This document shows positions 19,869-30,274 of a stretch of 64,000 nt of DNA, one piece after another. Position 1 is the stretch's first letter. Every line of letters starts with the position of its first letter. Location: assembly GCF_003952425.1 (NCBI RefSeq), contig NZ_CP034449.1, forward strand, positions 62,001 through 126,000. The letters run 5' to 3'. This DNA is from Mesorhizobium sp. M2A.F.Ca.ET.046.03.2.1 (GTDB taxonomy: Bacteria; Pseudomonadota; Alphaproteobacteria; Rhizobiales; Rhizobiaceae). Both the position numbers and the translations under genes were made by a program. The notes beneath the pieces were generated by a model. The model did not search any database. It saw nothing but the letters and a program-made list of their open reading frames with translations, and was not told where the DNA came from.

Positions 19869-20969
19869 TCAGTCCTGGCCAACCACTTCCTTGTATTCCC
19901 GCACCTTGCCGTCCTGGCCTCTGATCAGCCAGGTGTCACCGTCGCGGCCCTCGATATGGCTCGCCGCCAGCGGCACCTTGCCGCAGCCGTCCGGCAGGTC
20001 GATGACATAGGTCGGGATGCAGATGCCGGAGAGCCGCCGGCGCAGTTCCGCCACCAGCGCCTGGCCCTCGGCGATCGTTGTGCGACGGTGCGCCATGCCG
20101 CGCGCGAGGTCGCCGTGGTGCAGGTAATAGGGTTTCACGCCGAGACGGTACATCAGCTCGCGGCAGAGCTCCTCCAGCACCTCGACCTTATCGTTGACGC
20201 CTTTCAGCAAAACGCTCTGGTTGAGCAGCACGAAACCCGCCTGCCGCATCGCGCGGCAAGCTTCCTCCGTGGCCTGTGTGATTTCCCGCGCGTGGTTGAA
20301 GTGCGTGACCACGCTCACCATCAGCCGGCCCTGCAGCGCCTCGACCAGGCCGGGCGTGATGCGCGACGGCAGCGCCACCGGCACGCGGGTGTGGATGCGC
20401 AGGAGCCTCAGATGCGGGATCGCCTCCAGGCGGGCGCGGATCTCGGCCAACGCCTTGTCGGGCAGCGACAGCGGATCACCGCCGGTCAGGATCACCTCGC
20501 GGATTTCGGGATGCCCGGCGATATAGGCCAGCGCCGGCTCCAGGGCTTCCCGCGTATAGCCGCGGCCGATCGAGGTCAGCGACTCCTTCCTGAAGCAGAA
20601 ACGGCAATAGACCGCGCATTGATAGGTGGGGAACAGAAGCACGCGGTCGGCATGGCGGTGCGTCAGCCTGGGCGCCGGGCTGAAGGCATGGTCGCCGATC
20701 GGGTCGTCGAGCTCGCCCTCGGCGGCGACCAGCTCGTCGGGCGAAGGGATCACCTGGGCGCGGATCGGATCGTCCGGGTCGTTCCAGTCGATCAGGTCGA
20801 GATAGGGTTTTGGCACGCGCACCTTGTGGGCCGCGGCGGCCTCCTGCGCGGCGGCGCGCTCGGCCGGCGAGAGCGGCAGCGGGGCAAGGTCGCGCACATG
20901 GCGCACGCCGGCGCGGACATCGTCCTGCCAGGCGGCGTCGGCGGCCGGTTGTTTGAGATCGGTAGTCAT
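19869..20969 (-). CDS. KamA-family radical SAM aminomutase (lysine 2,3-aminomutase/EpmB-like)
   Basis: The 366-residue protein has the radical SAM motif CAVYCRFC for a 4Fe-4S cluster in its first third. TGGDPLSLPD and HTRVPVALPSRI follow, as in lysine 2,3-aminomutases. LLNQSVLLKGVND contains the likely PLP-binding region, and PYYLHHGDLARG is also typical. Enzymes of this group make beta-lysine from lysine, either as a metabolite or, as EpmB, to modify elongation factor P. Neither efp nor epmA is next to it here, so the role is not settled. An ATG at 20975 is an alternative start. Confidence 0.85.
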   Translation of the reverse strand: MTTDLKQPAADAAWQDDVRAGVRHVRDLAPLPLSPAERAAAQEAAAAHKVRVPKPYLDLIDWNDPDDPIRAQVIPSPDELVAAEGELDDPIGDHAFSPAPRLTHRHADRVLLFPTYQCAVYCRFCFRKESLTSIGRGYTREALEPALAYIAGHPEIREVILTGGDPLSLPDKALAEIRARLEAIPHLRLLRIHTRVPVALPSRITPGLVEALQGRLMVSVVTHFNHAREITQATEEACRAMRQAGFVLLNQSVLLKGVNDKVEVLEELCRELMYRLGVKPYYLHHGDLARGMAHRRTTIAEGQALVAELRRRLSGICIPTYVIDLPDGCGKVPLAASHIEGRDGDTWLIRGQDGKVREYKEVVGQD

Positions 20970-21097
20970 GGACATCCCGGAACAGATTTGCGCGGGATAT
21001 CGGATGGATGGCGCACGGCGTCAACCGCACGGTTGACGCAGAGCCAAGCACGCTAGCCGGCCGCGTCTCATTCCTTCGCGCTGGGCATAGCAATCCC

Positions 21098-21502
21098 TCA
21101 CCCGCCAAACTTCGCTATCGCCGCCTCCGTCACCGGCGTGAAGAAGTTCACCAGATTGCCGTTGGGATCGCGAAACAGTAGCGAGCGGTTGCCCCAGGGC
21201 ATTGTGGTCGGCGCCTGCACCAGCGCTTCGCCCAGACTCCCGGCAAGCCTGCGGTATTCCTCATCGACATCGGCCACGCGGAACTCGATGATGGCGGTGC
21301 GATTTGCCGCCGGGCTTGCCACGTGGTCGCCGCCGAAGAGCGCAAGCGTGCGCGTGCTGCCGATCGCCAGCGTGCCCGCTTCCGTGACCAGCTCGGCGAA
21401 GTCCTCGGTGTAGAGCGTGAGCTTCATGCCCGTGACTGTCTCGTAGAAGGCGACGAGCCGCTTGACGTCGGCGGTGATGATGCGGGTCGAAACGAAATTC
21501 AT
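21098..21502 (-). CDS. VOC (glyoxalase/bleomycin-resistance) family protein
   Basis: This 134-residue protein has the two beta-alpha-beta-beta-beta modules of the vicinal oxygen chelate fold. FVSTRIITADVKRLVAFYE opens it, EFRVADVDEEYRRL begins the second half, and LLFRDPNGNLVNFF closes it. Substrates range from glyoxal adducts to antibiotics and cannot be told. It is divergent from a YafY-type regulator, which may control it. A CGTCGGC-TG-GCCGACG palindrome lies at 21514-21529, just before its start. Confidence 0.83.
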   Translation of the reverse strand: MNFVSTRIITADVKRLVAFYETVTGMKLTLYTEDFAELVTEAGTLAIGSTRTLALFGGDHVASPAANRTAIIEFRVADVDEEYRRLAGSLGEALVQAPTTMPWGNRSLLFRDPNGNLVNFFTPVTEAAIAKFGG

Positions 21503-21624
21503 CTGGTCTTCTCCGTCGGCTGGCCGACGAAGAGATCTTCGCGGCTGGGCGCGCCCGTTCAGGAGCCCTGCCCCGGCTTGTGGACCAGGCCTGCTGCCAG
21601 CATAGTGGCAACAGGAGACTTGCC

Positions 21625-22323
21625 TTGCGCCGCGCCGACAGACTGTTCCAGATCATCCAGATCCTGCGGCGCTCGAGCCGGCCGATCACCGCCAGCCGGA
21701 TCGCCGAGGAGCTCGAGACCTCGCGCCGGTCGGTCTATCGCGACATCGCCGACCTCATCGGACAGCGCGTGCCGATCCGAGGCGAGGCCGGCCTCGGCTA
21801 TGTGCTCGACCGCGACTACGACATGCCGCCGCTGATGCTGACGCCGGACGAGCTGGAGGCGGCGGTGCTCGGCGCGCAATGGGTGGCCGACAAGGGCGAC
21901 CCCGTGCTGGCGGGCGCGGCGCGCGACCTGATCGCCAAGATCGCCACCGTCGTGCCCGAGCGGCTGCGCCCCTTCGTCAGCAATCCAACCGTCGGCGCGC
22001 CGCTCAGCCGCGCGAGCCTGCCGGACGGGCTGGATATCGCCAAGGCGCGGGCTTCGATCCGCAAGGGCCACAAGATCCGGATCCGCTACCGCAACGAACA
22101 GGGCGACGAGAGCGAGCGCGTGATCTGGCCGACCATGATCGGCTACGCCGAGACGGTGCGGCTGCTCGCCGCCTGGTGCGAGCTGCGCCAGAATTTCCGC
22201 CATTTCCGCACCGACCGCGTCAGCGCGGCGGAGTTCCTCGACGAGCGCATCGGCTGCCGGCCGGGAGAGCTGCGCAACCGCTGGAAGCGGCATATGGAGG
22301 CGCAGGGGCTGCGCTTGCCTTAG
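21625..22323 (+). CDS. YafY-family regulator with HTH and WYL domains
   Basis: A TTG start at 21625 is chosen because AGGAG lies at proper spacing; this gives 232 residues beginning LRRADRLFQIIQILRR, the usual family start. The helix-turn-helix covers residues 1-60, with ITASRIAEELETSRRSVYRD. A WYL domain follows, with RYRNEQGDESERVIWP and AAWCELRQNFRHFRTDR, likely for ligand sensing. Members usually control a neighbouring gene, and the divergent VOC gene is the obvious candidate. Confidence 0.85.
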   Translation: MRRADRLFQIIQILRRSSRPITASRIAEELETSRRSVYRDIADLIGQRVPIRGEAGLGYVLDRDYDMPPLMLTPDELEAAVLGAQWVADKGDPVLAGAARDLIAKIATVVPERLRPFVSNPTVGAPLSRASLPDGLDIAKARASIRKGHKIRIRYRNEQGDESERVIWPTMIGYAETVRLLAAWCELRQNFRHFRTDRVSAAEFLDERIGCRPGELRNRWKRHMEAQGLRLP

Positions 22324-22362
22324 CTCGCGGCGTAGGCGGCCATAGAGGGTTTGCATTCCTTC

Positions 22363-22516
22363 GCGCCCCCTCTGTCCTGCCGGACATCTCCCCCACTTGG
22401 GGGAGATCGGATGTCGCGCCGGGTTTCGCCAATCGCCGATGTAGTAAGGGAGGGCCGGCGCTGAAGCTGCCAATCTCCCCCCTTGTGGGGAGATGTTCGG
22501 CAGGACAGAGGGGGCG
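22363..22516. repeat. Palindromic repeat family B, full copy
   Basis: Inverted ends carry CGCCCCCTCTGTCCTGCCG and its complement. Inner hairpins contain CTCCCCCACTTGGGGGAGAT and CTCCCCCCTTGTGGGGAGAT. It lies between the YafY gene and the acyl-CoA synthetase. Confidence 0.75.
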
Positions 22517-22645
22517 CCGTGGAGCGCGACCTCACTCGCTTGCCAAGGTCCATCGACTTTCGCCGCAATCGACCAGCGCCCTCTTTTCGGGCAATCTCCC
22601 TTGGCGGCGATCATGGGAGATGACCGCCGCCAAGGGAGGATTGCC

Positions 22646-24307
22646 ATGACCGACACGCCGGCGGCGCTGCCGCGCTATGAGGATGCCGTCGAGCGCTTCC
22701 GCATCGAGGACGAGATCGCCAGGCTTCACGGCGATCCGGCGACCGGCATCAACGCCTATGTCGAATGCTGCGGCCGCTATACAGGCGAGAACCGGCTGGC
22801 GCTGCGCGCGATCTCGGCCGGCGGCGAATTGCGCGAATATTCCTTCGAAGACCTCGCCGACATGTCGGGCCGTGTCGGCACCCTGCTCAAAAGTCTCGGC
22901 GTCGGCCCCGGCGATGTCGTGGCCGGCATGCTGCCACGCATTCCCGAGCTTGTAGCGCTGATCCTCGGCACATGGCGGATCGGCGCCGTCTATCAGCCGC
23001 TGTTCACCGCCTTCGGACCGAAGGCGATCGAGCATCGCTTGAGCTACAGCAAGGCGAAGCTGGTGGTGACCAACCCCGCCAACCGCGGCAAGCTCGATGA
23101 GGTGGAAAACCGCCCGCGCATCGCGACCATTCTCGCCCCCGGCGAGACGCTGCCCGCAGGCGACATCGATTTCCGCGCGGCGCTCGCCGCCGCCTCCCCC
23201 GACTGCGAGCCGGTGATGCGCAAGGGCTCGGACCTGTTCATGATGATGTCGACCTCCGGCACCACCGGGCACCCGAAAGGCGTGCCGGTGCCGCTCAGCG
23301 CGCTTCTTGCCTTCGGCGCCTATATGCGCGACGCGATCGGGCTTCGCCCCGACGACGTCTTCTGGAACATCGCCGATCCCGGCTGGGCCTACGGGCTCTA
23401 CTACGCCATCACCGGGCCCTTGCTGCTCGGCATCGCCACCACCTTCTACGAAGGCGCCTTCAACGCCAAATCGACCTACGACATCATCGAGCGGCTGGGC
23501 GTCACGAGCCTTGCCGGCTCGCCGACGGCCTACCGCCTGCTGATGGCGGAAGGGCCCGAGGCCGCGGCCCGCGTCAAAGGAAAGCTGCGCGTGGCGAGCA
23601 GCGCCGGCGAGCCGCTCAACCCGGAAGTGATCCGCTGGTTCGACGCCCATCTCGCCGCGCCGATCCACGACCATTACGGCCAGACCGAGAACGGCATGAT
23701 GGTCAACAACCATCACGGGCTCAGGCATCCGGTACGCGCGGGCTCGGCCGGTTTCGCCATGCCGGGCTATCGCATGGTGGTGCTGGACGATGAAGGCAAC
23801 GAGCTCGGCCCCAACCAGCCGGGCGTGCTTGCCGTCGACATCGCCAACTCGCCGCTGCGCTGGTTCGACGGCTACCACCAGGCGGAAACGCCGGCGATCG
23901 CTGGCGGCTATTATCGCACCGGCGACACGGTGGAGTACGAGCCGGACGGCTCGGTCTCCTTTATCGGCCGGGCCGACGACGTCATCACCTCTTCCGGCTA
24001 CCGCATCGGGCCTTTCGATGTCGAAAGCGCGCTGATCGAGCACCCGGCGGTCAACGAGGCGGCGGTGGTCGGCGTGCCCGATCCGCAGCGCACCGAAATC
24101 GTCAAGGCCTTCGTGGTGCTGGCGCCCGCTTACAAAGGCAGCGAGGCGCTGGCCGAGGAACTCGCCCAGCATGTGAAGAAGCAGCTCTCGGCACACTCCT
24201 ATCCGCGCGAGGTCGAGTTCGTGAGCGAGCTGCCGAAGACGCCGAGCGGCAAAATCCAGCGGTTCCTGTTGCGCAAGGCGGAAGTCGACAAGCGCAAGGA
24301 CAGTTGA
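22646..24307 (+). CDS. Acyl-CoA synthetase (AMP-forming), AcsA/ACSM-like
   Basis: This 553-residue enzyme would activate a carboxylic acid through an acyl-AMP to its CoA thioester. The phosphate-binding loop STSGTTGHPKGVP lies near residue 210. HYGQTENGMM (A5), GYYRTGD (A7), FIGRADDVITSSGYRIGPF (A8) and PKTPSGKIQR with the catalytic Lys (A10) follow in order. The start has GGGAGGA upstream. Motif spelling suits the medium-chain acyl or acetyl group rather than long-chain ligases. The substrate is not known, and no linked pathway gene is adjacent. Confidence 0.88.
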   Translation: MTDTPAALPRYEDAVERFRIEDEIARLHGDPATGINAYVECCGRYTGENRLALRAISAGGELREYSFEDLADMSGRVGTLLKSLGVGPGDVVAGMLPRIPELVALILGTWRIGAVYQPLFTAFGPKAIEHRLSYSKAKLVVTNPANRGKLDEVENRPRIATILAPGETLPAGDIDFRAALAAASPDCEPVMRKGSDLFMMMSTSGTTGHPKGVPVPLSALLAFGAYMRDAIGLRPDDVFWNIADPGWAYGLYYAITGPLLLGIATTFYEGAFNAKSTYDIIERLGVTSLAGSPTAYRLLMAEGPEAAARVKGKLRVASSAGEPLNPEVIRWFDAHLAAPIHDHYGQTENGMMVNNHHGLRHPVRAGSAGFAMPGYRMVVLDDEGNELGPNQPGVLAVDIANSPLRWFDGYHQAETPAIAGGYYRTGDTVEYEPDGSVSFIGRADDVITSSGYRIGPFDVESALIEHPAVNEAAVVGVPDPQRTEIVKAFVVLAPAYKGSEALAEELAQHVKKQLSAHSYPREVEFVSELPKTPSGKIQRFLLRKAEVDKRKDS

Positions 24308-24330
24308 GCCAGGTGCAGCACGGGAACTGC

Positions 24331-24660
24331 TGATCTCCCCCCTTGTGGGGGAGATGTCCGGCAGGACAGAGGGGGCGCTGTCCCGCCGACGGATCGGTAC
24401 TTGGATCGGCCCGTCCCAGCGCTTCGTCATCCTCGGGCTTGACCCGAGGATCCATGCCGTGACCTTCTCCGGAGGACGCAGCGGAGCAGAATTCTGAACC
24501 GTTGCAACACCTTAGCGTTACGGCATGGATCCTAGGGTCTGCGCTGCGTCGCTTCGCTCCTTGCTTCGCCCTAGGATGACGACCTCAATGGTTTGCGTTC
24601 CTTCGCGCCCCCCTCTGCCCTGCCGGGCATCTCCCCCCTTGTGGGGGAGATTGGCAGCTT
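24331..24660. repeat. Composite: family B halves flanking a family C palindrome
   Basis: A right-hand half of family B (24331-24377) and a left-hand half (24607-24660) flank a complete family C element at 24425-24581. The family C ends are GTCATCCTCGGGCTTGACCC and the inverted CCTAGGATGACG. A second family C copy is at 60398-60556. The arrangement looks like insertion of C into a B element. Confidence 0.65.
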
Positions 24661-24741
24661 CAGCGGCAGCGCCTAAGTCTTTTTTTAGCCCAATCTTGCC
24701 TGCAAGACATGCATACGGTTTTCGGCGAAACGGGGCACATC

Positions 24742-25635
24742 ATGCGGCTGGTCTTGACACTTCTCCTCGCGCTGGCGGGCAGCGCGGCGCTCGCCGCCTC
24801 GCCGGAAGACGATTATATCGCGGCGCGCGACAAGGCGATTGCCGACATCACCGCGCAGGTAAGCGCCAACACGGCCATCGAAACCATCGACGCGCAGAAC
24901 GAGAAGGCGCTGGCCGACCTGAAGCAGCGTCTCGCCGCCATTCTCGGCCCGCTTTCGGTCAAGGGTTTTCCGGCGACCGGCACCAACAACATCGAAAGCC
25001 TCAACGCCTCCGATATCGGCTATGGCATGCTCGACGGGCTGCGCTATGCCCAGAGCGACGACGGCCCGAGCATCGTCGTCTCGACGCGCGGGCTGACCGA
25101 GCGCTGGCTCAAGTCCAAATCGACCGAGGCGGAAGCGGATTTCAAGCTGCCCACCGATATCGGGGCGGCGCTGAAGCTCGACAGCTTCTACACCCAGGCC
25201 ATCGGCAGCGACGCCGCCTTCTCCGGCACGCTCGACTTTCCGCTGAAGAAGCCCGACGGCGCCGACATGGTGGTGGCCCGGCTCGGCGGCTGGACGCAGG
25301 ATGTCGGGCCGATCTACGAGCAGCATGTCGTGGTGGCGGTGGTCAAAGGTGACCGAGCGCTGATCGCCGAGGCGCCCGCCTCCCCCGCCGTGCCGAAGAT
25401 CGCGGCCTGCGATTCGATCTGGGCAGCCGCCGACGCCGCCGCGCAGAAAGCCCAGCAGGGCAACGAGGGCTCGGACCAGGACGACTCGCAGGCTTCCGAT
25501 CCCGCCAACGCCGCCTGGGAAAAGGGCGATGCCGACTACCGCGCCTGCATGGCTGAGCGTCTGCCCGGCGATCCGTCCTTCCCGGCGCTGCTCAAGCAAG
25601 CTCAGGACCTTGCCGACGGCATGACGGGCAAGTAG
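24742..25635 (+). CDS. Exported hypothetical protein
   Basis: The start at 24742 is preferred because it begins the signal peptide RLVLTLLLALAGSAALAA. The 297-residue product has a predicted helix with many charged residues at about 20-75. A mixed region follows with DIGYGMLDGLRY and VSTRGLTERWL. Two Cys near the C terminus (AACDSIW and YRACMAERL) flank a Gln/Asp/Ser-rich stretch and could pair. I do not recognise the family. A periplasmic or secreted location is likely. Confidence 0.7.
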   Translation: MRLVLTLLLALAGSAALAASPEDDYIAARDKAIADITAQVSANTAIETIDAQNEKALADLKQRLAAILGPLSVKGFPATGTNNIESLNASDIGYGMLDGLRYAQSDDGPSIVVSTRGLTERWLKSKSTEAEADFKLPTDIGAALKLDSFYTQAIGSDAAFSGTLDFPLKKPDGADMVVARLGGWTQDVGPIYEQHVVVAVVKGDRALIAEAPASPAVPKIAACDSIWAAADAAAQKAQQGNEGSDQDDSQASDPANAAWEKGDADYRACMAERLPGDPSFPALLKQAQDLADGMTGK

Positions 25636-25668
25636 CCCGCCACAGCAGTTCCAGGCGCGGCGGTTTTC

Positions 25669-27096
25669 TCAGCCCGCGTTGGCTCGCAAGTTCCGCCGCG
25701 GAACACGCCGCGCGGCCGGGCGCGCTGCTTCCGCGATGATCCCGTTGGCCTGAGGCGCGGCATCCTTGCGCGACCTTGCGTCGGTCACCCGATGCAGCCG
25801 CTCGTAAGGCAGCAATTCCCGGATGCGCGCATTGAGCGCTTCGACCTCGGCGTGCAGATCCTCGCATTCCTGCTTCTGGATATCGAGCTGGATCTGCTCG
25901 GACGCCTGCTGCAACGAAAGCTGTGAGAGATTGGTGCTGACCTCCGACAAATTCTTCTTGTCGGCTTCGCTCTCTTCCCTGAGAACGGCGAGCCTTTCCT
26001 CGGCGATCTGGCGTTCGGTGACGGCATCGTTCAACTGCCCCTTGAGCCTGGTGATTTCGGCCGAGGCTTCGCCATTGTCGGTCGAGACCTTGTCCAGGCG
26101 CGACTGCAGTTCCTGCATTTCGGCGCGCAAACCACGCATCTCGGCCTGGCTGCGCGCCAATTCGGCGGCGCTGTCGCTTTCGGCGATCCGCGCCGCCTCG
26201 GCTGTTTCGGCGAGCCTGGCCTGGGTTGCCTCCAGCGCCTTCTGCAGCCGGGTTTCTTCCTTTTCGTGATTGCCGATCTGAGCCATCAGCTCGGCAATAT
26301 GGGCGGTTTCGCTGGCGTGGGTTGCCGCGAACTCGTCGAACTTGTGGCGGGCCTCAGCCTCGCGTCTTTGCGCTTGCTCCAGGTCGACCGTGAGGCCGAC
26401 CTGCTTCTCGCGCAGCAGCTTGTTCTCGGCGCCGCGCCTGTCGACTTCGACGGTCTTAGCGGTCAAGGCTTTGACGATCTCACCGAACTCCGTCTCGCGC
26501 CTGGCGTTCTCATTGCTCATCTCCACCAGTTCCAGGCGCACGGCCGCCAGCGCCGAGCGCAACTGCTCGCGGTCCTGGACGAGGCTCGCCTCGCGCTGTT
26601 GCCAGGCCTCGGCCGCGCCGTCGCGCTCGCGCTGCTTGCGGGCGGCGTCAAGCAATTGTTCCGAAAGCGTTTTGTGTTCGGCGGTAAGAGCGAGATTTGC
26701 CAGCTCCAGCTCGTTGGAGCGCAACACGTCGCGATGGAAGACGTTGAGGACCTCGCGCGTCATGTGATGCGCGGTGGCGATCTCCGCCAGCTTCGCCTCG
26801 ATCTCCTGCAGATGGCCCTGCCCATCGCGGAAAAGCCCGGCGACGGCCTCCAGCGCGGCGAGCCGCGTCTGGGTATGGGGCGTCAACCGCGATGGCGCTG
26901 CCTCGGGCTGCTGTTCTTCGGGCGGCGGATTCTCGTCGCTTGCCACGAGTTCCTGACCGGCAGCGGCATCGTCTCCCGACGGCGGTTGTTCATCATCCTT
27001 CAGAACGTCCTCGAATGCTTCCGCCAGATCCGATTGGAGTTCCTGAAATTCCTTATCGACGTCCTCGGCCCGCTTGATCAGAGACTTGAAATTCAT
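25669..27096 (-). CDS. Long coiled-coil protein, function unknown
   Basis: The start at 27096 follows AAGGGA at nine bases. Residues 1-80 are acidic and Pro-rich; from about 90 to 430 the protein is almost unbroken heptad-like helix rich in Glu, Ala, Gln and Leu. The C terminus turns basic (PAARRVPRRNLRANAG) and could bind nucleic acid or membrane lipid. There is no signal peptide, so it should be cytoplasmic. It resembles SMC-like or polar scaffold proteins only in composition. The next gene upstream, on the same strand, is a small hypothetical more than 400 bases away. Confidence 0.75.
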   Translation of the reverse strand: MNFKSLIKRAEDVDKEFQELQSDLAEAFEDVLKDDEQPPSGDDAAAGQELVASDENPPPEEQQPEAAPSRLTPHTQTRLAALEAVAGLFRDGQGHLQEIEAKLAEIATAHHMTREVLNVFHRDVLRSNELELANLALTAEHKTLSEQLLDAARKQRERDGAAEAWQQREASLVQDREQLRSALAAVRLELVEMSNENARRETEFGEIVKALTAKTVEVDRRGAENKLLREKQVGLTVDLEQAQRREAEARHKFDEFAATHASETAHIAELMAQIGNHEKEETRLQKALEATQARLAETAEAARIAESDSAAELARSQAEMRGLRAEMQELQSRLDKVSTDNGEASAEITRLKGQLNDAVTERQIAEERLAVLREESEADKKNLSEVSTNLSQLSLQQASEQIQLDIQKQECEDLHAEVEALNARIRELLPYERLHRVTDARSRKDAAPQANGIIAEAARPAARRVPRRNLRANAG

Positions 27097-27256
27097 CACC
27101 ACACATCCCTTACTCACGCCCCACGCGTACTTAATGAATTGCTAATCTAGCCCTTTACCTTCCTTTCGGGAAGCCTATGCAACCGAAACCGAAATTAAGG
27201 TTATCGCCGGTCGCAACTTATGCGGAACCGCTGCCAGGTGATCCGTCTGCCGGGCA

Positions 27257-27268
27257 TAACATATGTTA
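27257..27268. promoter_or_regulatory. Perfect palindrome TAACATATGTTA, candidate operator
   Basis: The 12-base palindrome lies 161 bases before the start of the coiled-coil gene in an AT-rich island. No regulator is assigned. Confidence 0.3.
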
Positions 27269-27321
27269 ACTTCATCTCTCGATGGATGCTGAAATTCGCC
27301 GCTGTAAAAGGGAGAAGGCAC

Positions 27322-27365
27322 CGAGCTGCTTGGCATCATTCATCGAGCCGCTTGGCATCATTCAT
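27322..27365. repeat. Tandem 22-base direct repeat (two units)
   Basis: Units 27322-27343 and 27344-27365 differ at one position. They lie outside any supported gene. Confidence 0.7.
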
Positions 27366-27528
27366 ATGGCGGATACGAAGACTTTGCGACGGAACAGAGA
27401 AGCTCGGTTGGTGTGGATCTTCTCTATGCGGGCGCCCCCGATCGACCGCCCAAGACCAGCGTTGCGCGAGCGTCCGACTGCTGCAAGCGGATTTCCGCGC
27501 TGACCGCGTTCACCATTGTCTTCCGCCC

Positions 27529-27876
27529 TCACGCGCTCAGCCGGTAGACCAGCTGCCGGTGGTCGTCATCGGCAGGGCCGCTGGGCGGCGGGACGGTTGC
27601 GTCGAGCCGGCGCAGCGCATCCATGATGTCGTCGAAAGAGACCGGCCGCTCGGCGCCCGGCGGCTGGCGCAGCGCCGGCATCGATTCCACGGCGCAGGCG
27701 TCGGACGCCCAGGACGAAAGGATCGCCCGCTTTTCCCATATGTCGAGCGAGCCGTCCTCCAGCACATCCCGCGGGTGCTGAAAATGGCTGGCCGGCGACA
27801 GCAGCCGGTCGAGCGAAAGGTCTGATATTTCGGGAGCAAGGGAAGGAATGATCGGCGAGAGCGTCTGTCGGTCCAT
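27529..27876 (-). CDS. Conserved small cytoplasmic hypothetical protein
   Basis: GGAGGACAGAA before the ATG at 27876 fixes the start and gives 115 residues. The central part, FQHPRDVLEDGSLDIWEKRA, continues into ILSSWASDACAVESMPALR, then PVSFDDIMDALRRLD. I recall similar small proteins in other rhizobia, but no function. No signal or membrane segment is present. It is divergent from groES and shares the promoter region that holds CIRCE. Confidence 0.72.
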   Translation of the reverse strand: MDRQTLSPIIPSLAPEISDLSLDRLLSPASHFQHPRDVLEDGSLDIWEKRAILSSWASDACAVESMPALRQPPGAERPVSFDDIMDALRRLDATVPPPSGPADDDHRQLVYRLSA

Positions 27877-28029
27877 TTCTGTCCTCCGTCTCCAAAAACT
27901 CCTTGGTTCGGGTTCCAAATTTCTCAGCGGTCCGGCGCTGCCGGGCGCCGATAATCTTGTTCAGCTCAATCGCGAATTCAAGCCTTTCCTTTGTCGGAGC
28001 GACCCAATTTACCGCATGTTTTCAGCACG

Positions 28030-28056
28030 CTAGCACTCGACGATCGAGAGTGCCAA
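28030..28056. promoter_or_regulatory. CIRCE operator (HrcA site) of groESL
   Basis: Arms CTAGCACTC and GAGTGCCAA flank exactly nine bases, matching the CIRCE consensus at 16 of 18 positions. HrcA binds such sites and represses groESL until heat shock. The right arm overlaps a second inverted repeat at 28050-28070. A CTTGAA at 28074-28079 could be part of a sigma-32-type promoter, but no clear -10 partner was found. Confidence 0.9.
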
Positions 28057-28070
28057 AATTTTTTTGGCAC
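28050..28070. promoter_or_regulatory. Second palindrome overlapping CIRCE
   Basis: GTGCCAAAA-TTT-TTTTGGCAC has perfect 9-bp arms. Its left arm reuses the right arm of CIRCE, so the two structures exclude each other in single-stranded form. It could be a second operator or a transcript hairpin. Confidence 0.5.
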
Positions 28071-28204
28071 CCCCTTGAAAGTAGAAGAAGGCAAAATTAG
28101 CTCGACATGCGCGCGACGCCGAAAGGGTCGCGAGCCCCGCTCCGGTCCTCCCGGTCCGGAGCGGAGGGACCTCTCGCAATCCGTTTGTCCTGAAGGAGAA
28201 CGAT

Positions 28205-28519
28205 ATGACGTTCCGTCCACTGCATGACCGCGTGCTCGTCCGCCGCATCGAGGCCGAAGAGAAGACGGCCGGCGGCATCATCATCCCCGACACCGCCAAG
28301 GAAAAGCCGCAGGAAGGCGAAGTCATCGCCGTCGGCCCGGGCGCCCGCGACGAGAGCGGCAAGCTCGTGGCCCTCGACGTGAAGGTCGGCGACCGCATCC
28401 TGTTCGGCAAGTGGTCGGGCACCGAGATCAAGCTCAACGGCGAGGATCTGCTCATCATGAAGGAAAGCGACGTGATGGGCGTGATCGAGCAGGCCGCGAC
28501 GCTGAAGAAAGCCGCCTGA
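28205..28519 (+). CDS. groS: Co-chaperonin GroES
   Basis: This 104-residue protein forms the lid of the GroEL chamber. [20 protein letters not shown] opens it, the mobile loop [17 protein letters not shown] follows, and [14 protein letters not shown] residues appear near the end. A strong Shine-Dalgarno (AAGGAG) lies upstream. The leader of about 150 bases carries CIRCE at its far end. groEL begins 61 bases downstream. Confidence 0.97.
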   Translation: MTFRPLHDRVLVRRIEAEEKTAGGIIIPDTAKEKPQEGEVIAVGPGARDESGKLVALDVKVGDRILFGKWSGTEIKLNGEDLLIMKESDVMGVIEQAATLKKAA

Positions 28520-28565
28520 CCGGGGCTTCGACCGAACCGCAACCCAGTCAATGAAAGCTGCCTAG

Positions 28566-30209
<1,644 letters not shown>

Positions 30210-30222
30210 GACGCTGACGAGA

Positions 30223-30248
30223 GCCCGCTCCCGGCTACGGGAGCGGGC
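30223..30248 (+). terminator. Strong hairpin after groEL
   Basis: Perfect 11-bp arms GCCCGCTCCCG and CGGGAGCGGGC enclose GCTA. No T run follows, so it may be a transcript-stabilising or attenuating hairpin rather than a full terminator. Confidence 0.6.
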
Positions 30249-30274
30249 GTTCCGCCAAAACTTGGGAGGGCGTT

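Larger units (their letters stand above)
27097..27528. other. Intergenic region with palindrome and tandem repeat
   Basis: No convincing gene is seen in these 432 bases. They contain a perfect 12-base palindrome, TAACATATGTTA, at 27257-27268, and a 22-base direct repeat beginning CGAGCYGCTTGG at 27322-27365. The region is AT-rich near 27130-27300 and probably holds the promoter of the coiled-coil gene. Confidence 0.5.

Noticed and set aside
18882..21056. Very long open frame on the plus strand (over 700 codons)
   Set aside because: It lies opposite the BA14K and KamA genes, which have clear motifs, and its composition is that of antisense high-GC sequence.
22532..24430. Long minus-strand frame opposite the acyl-CoA synthetase
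   Set aside because: It is an antisense shadow; the plus-strand gene has all the adenylation motifs.
28074..28100. Full sigma-32 promoter at groES
   Set aside because: CTTGAA is present, but no convincing -10 element was found at the expected distance.
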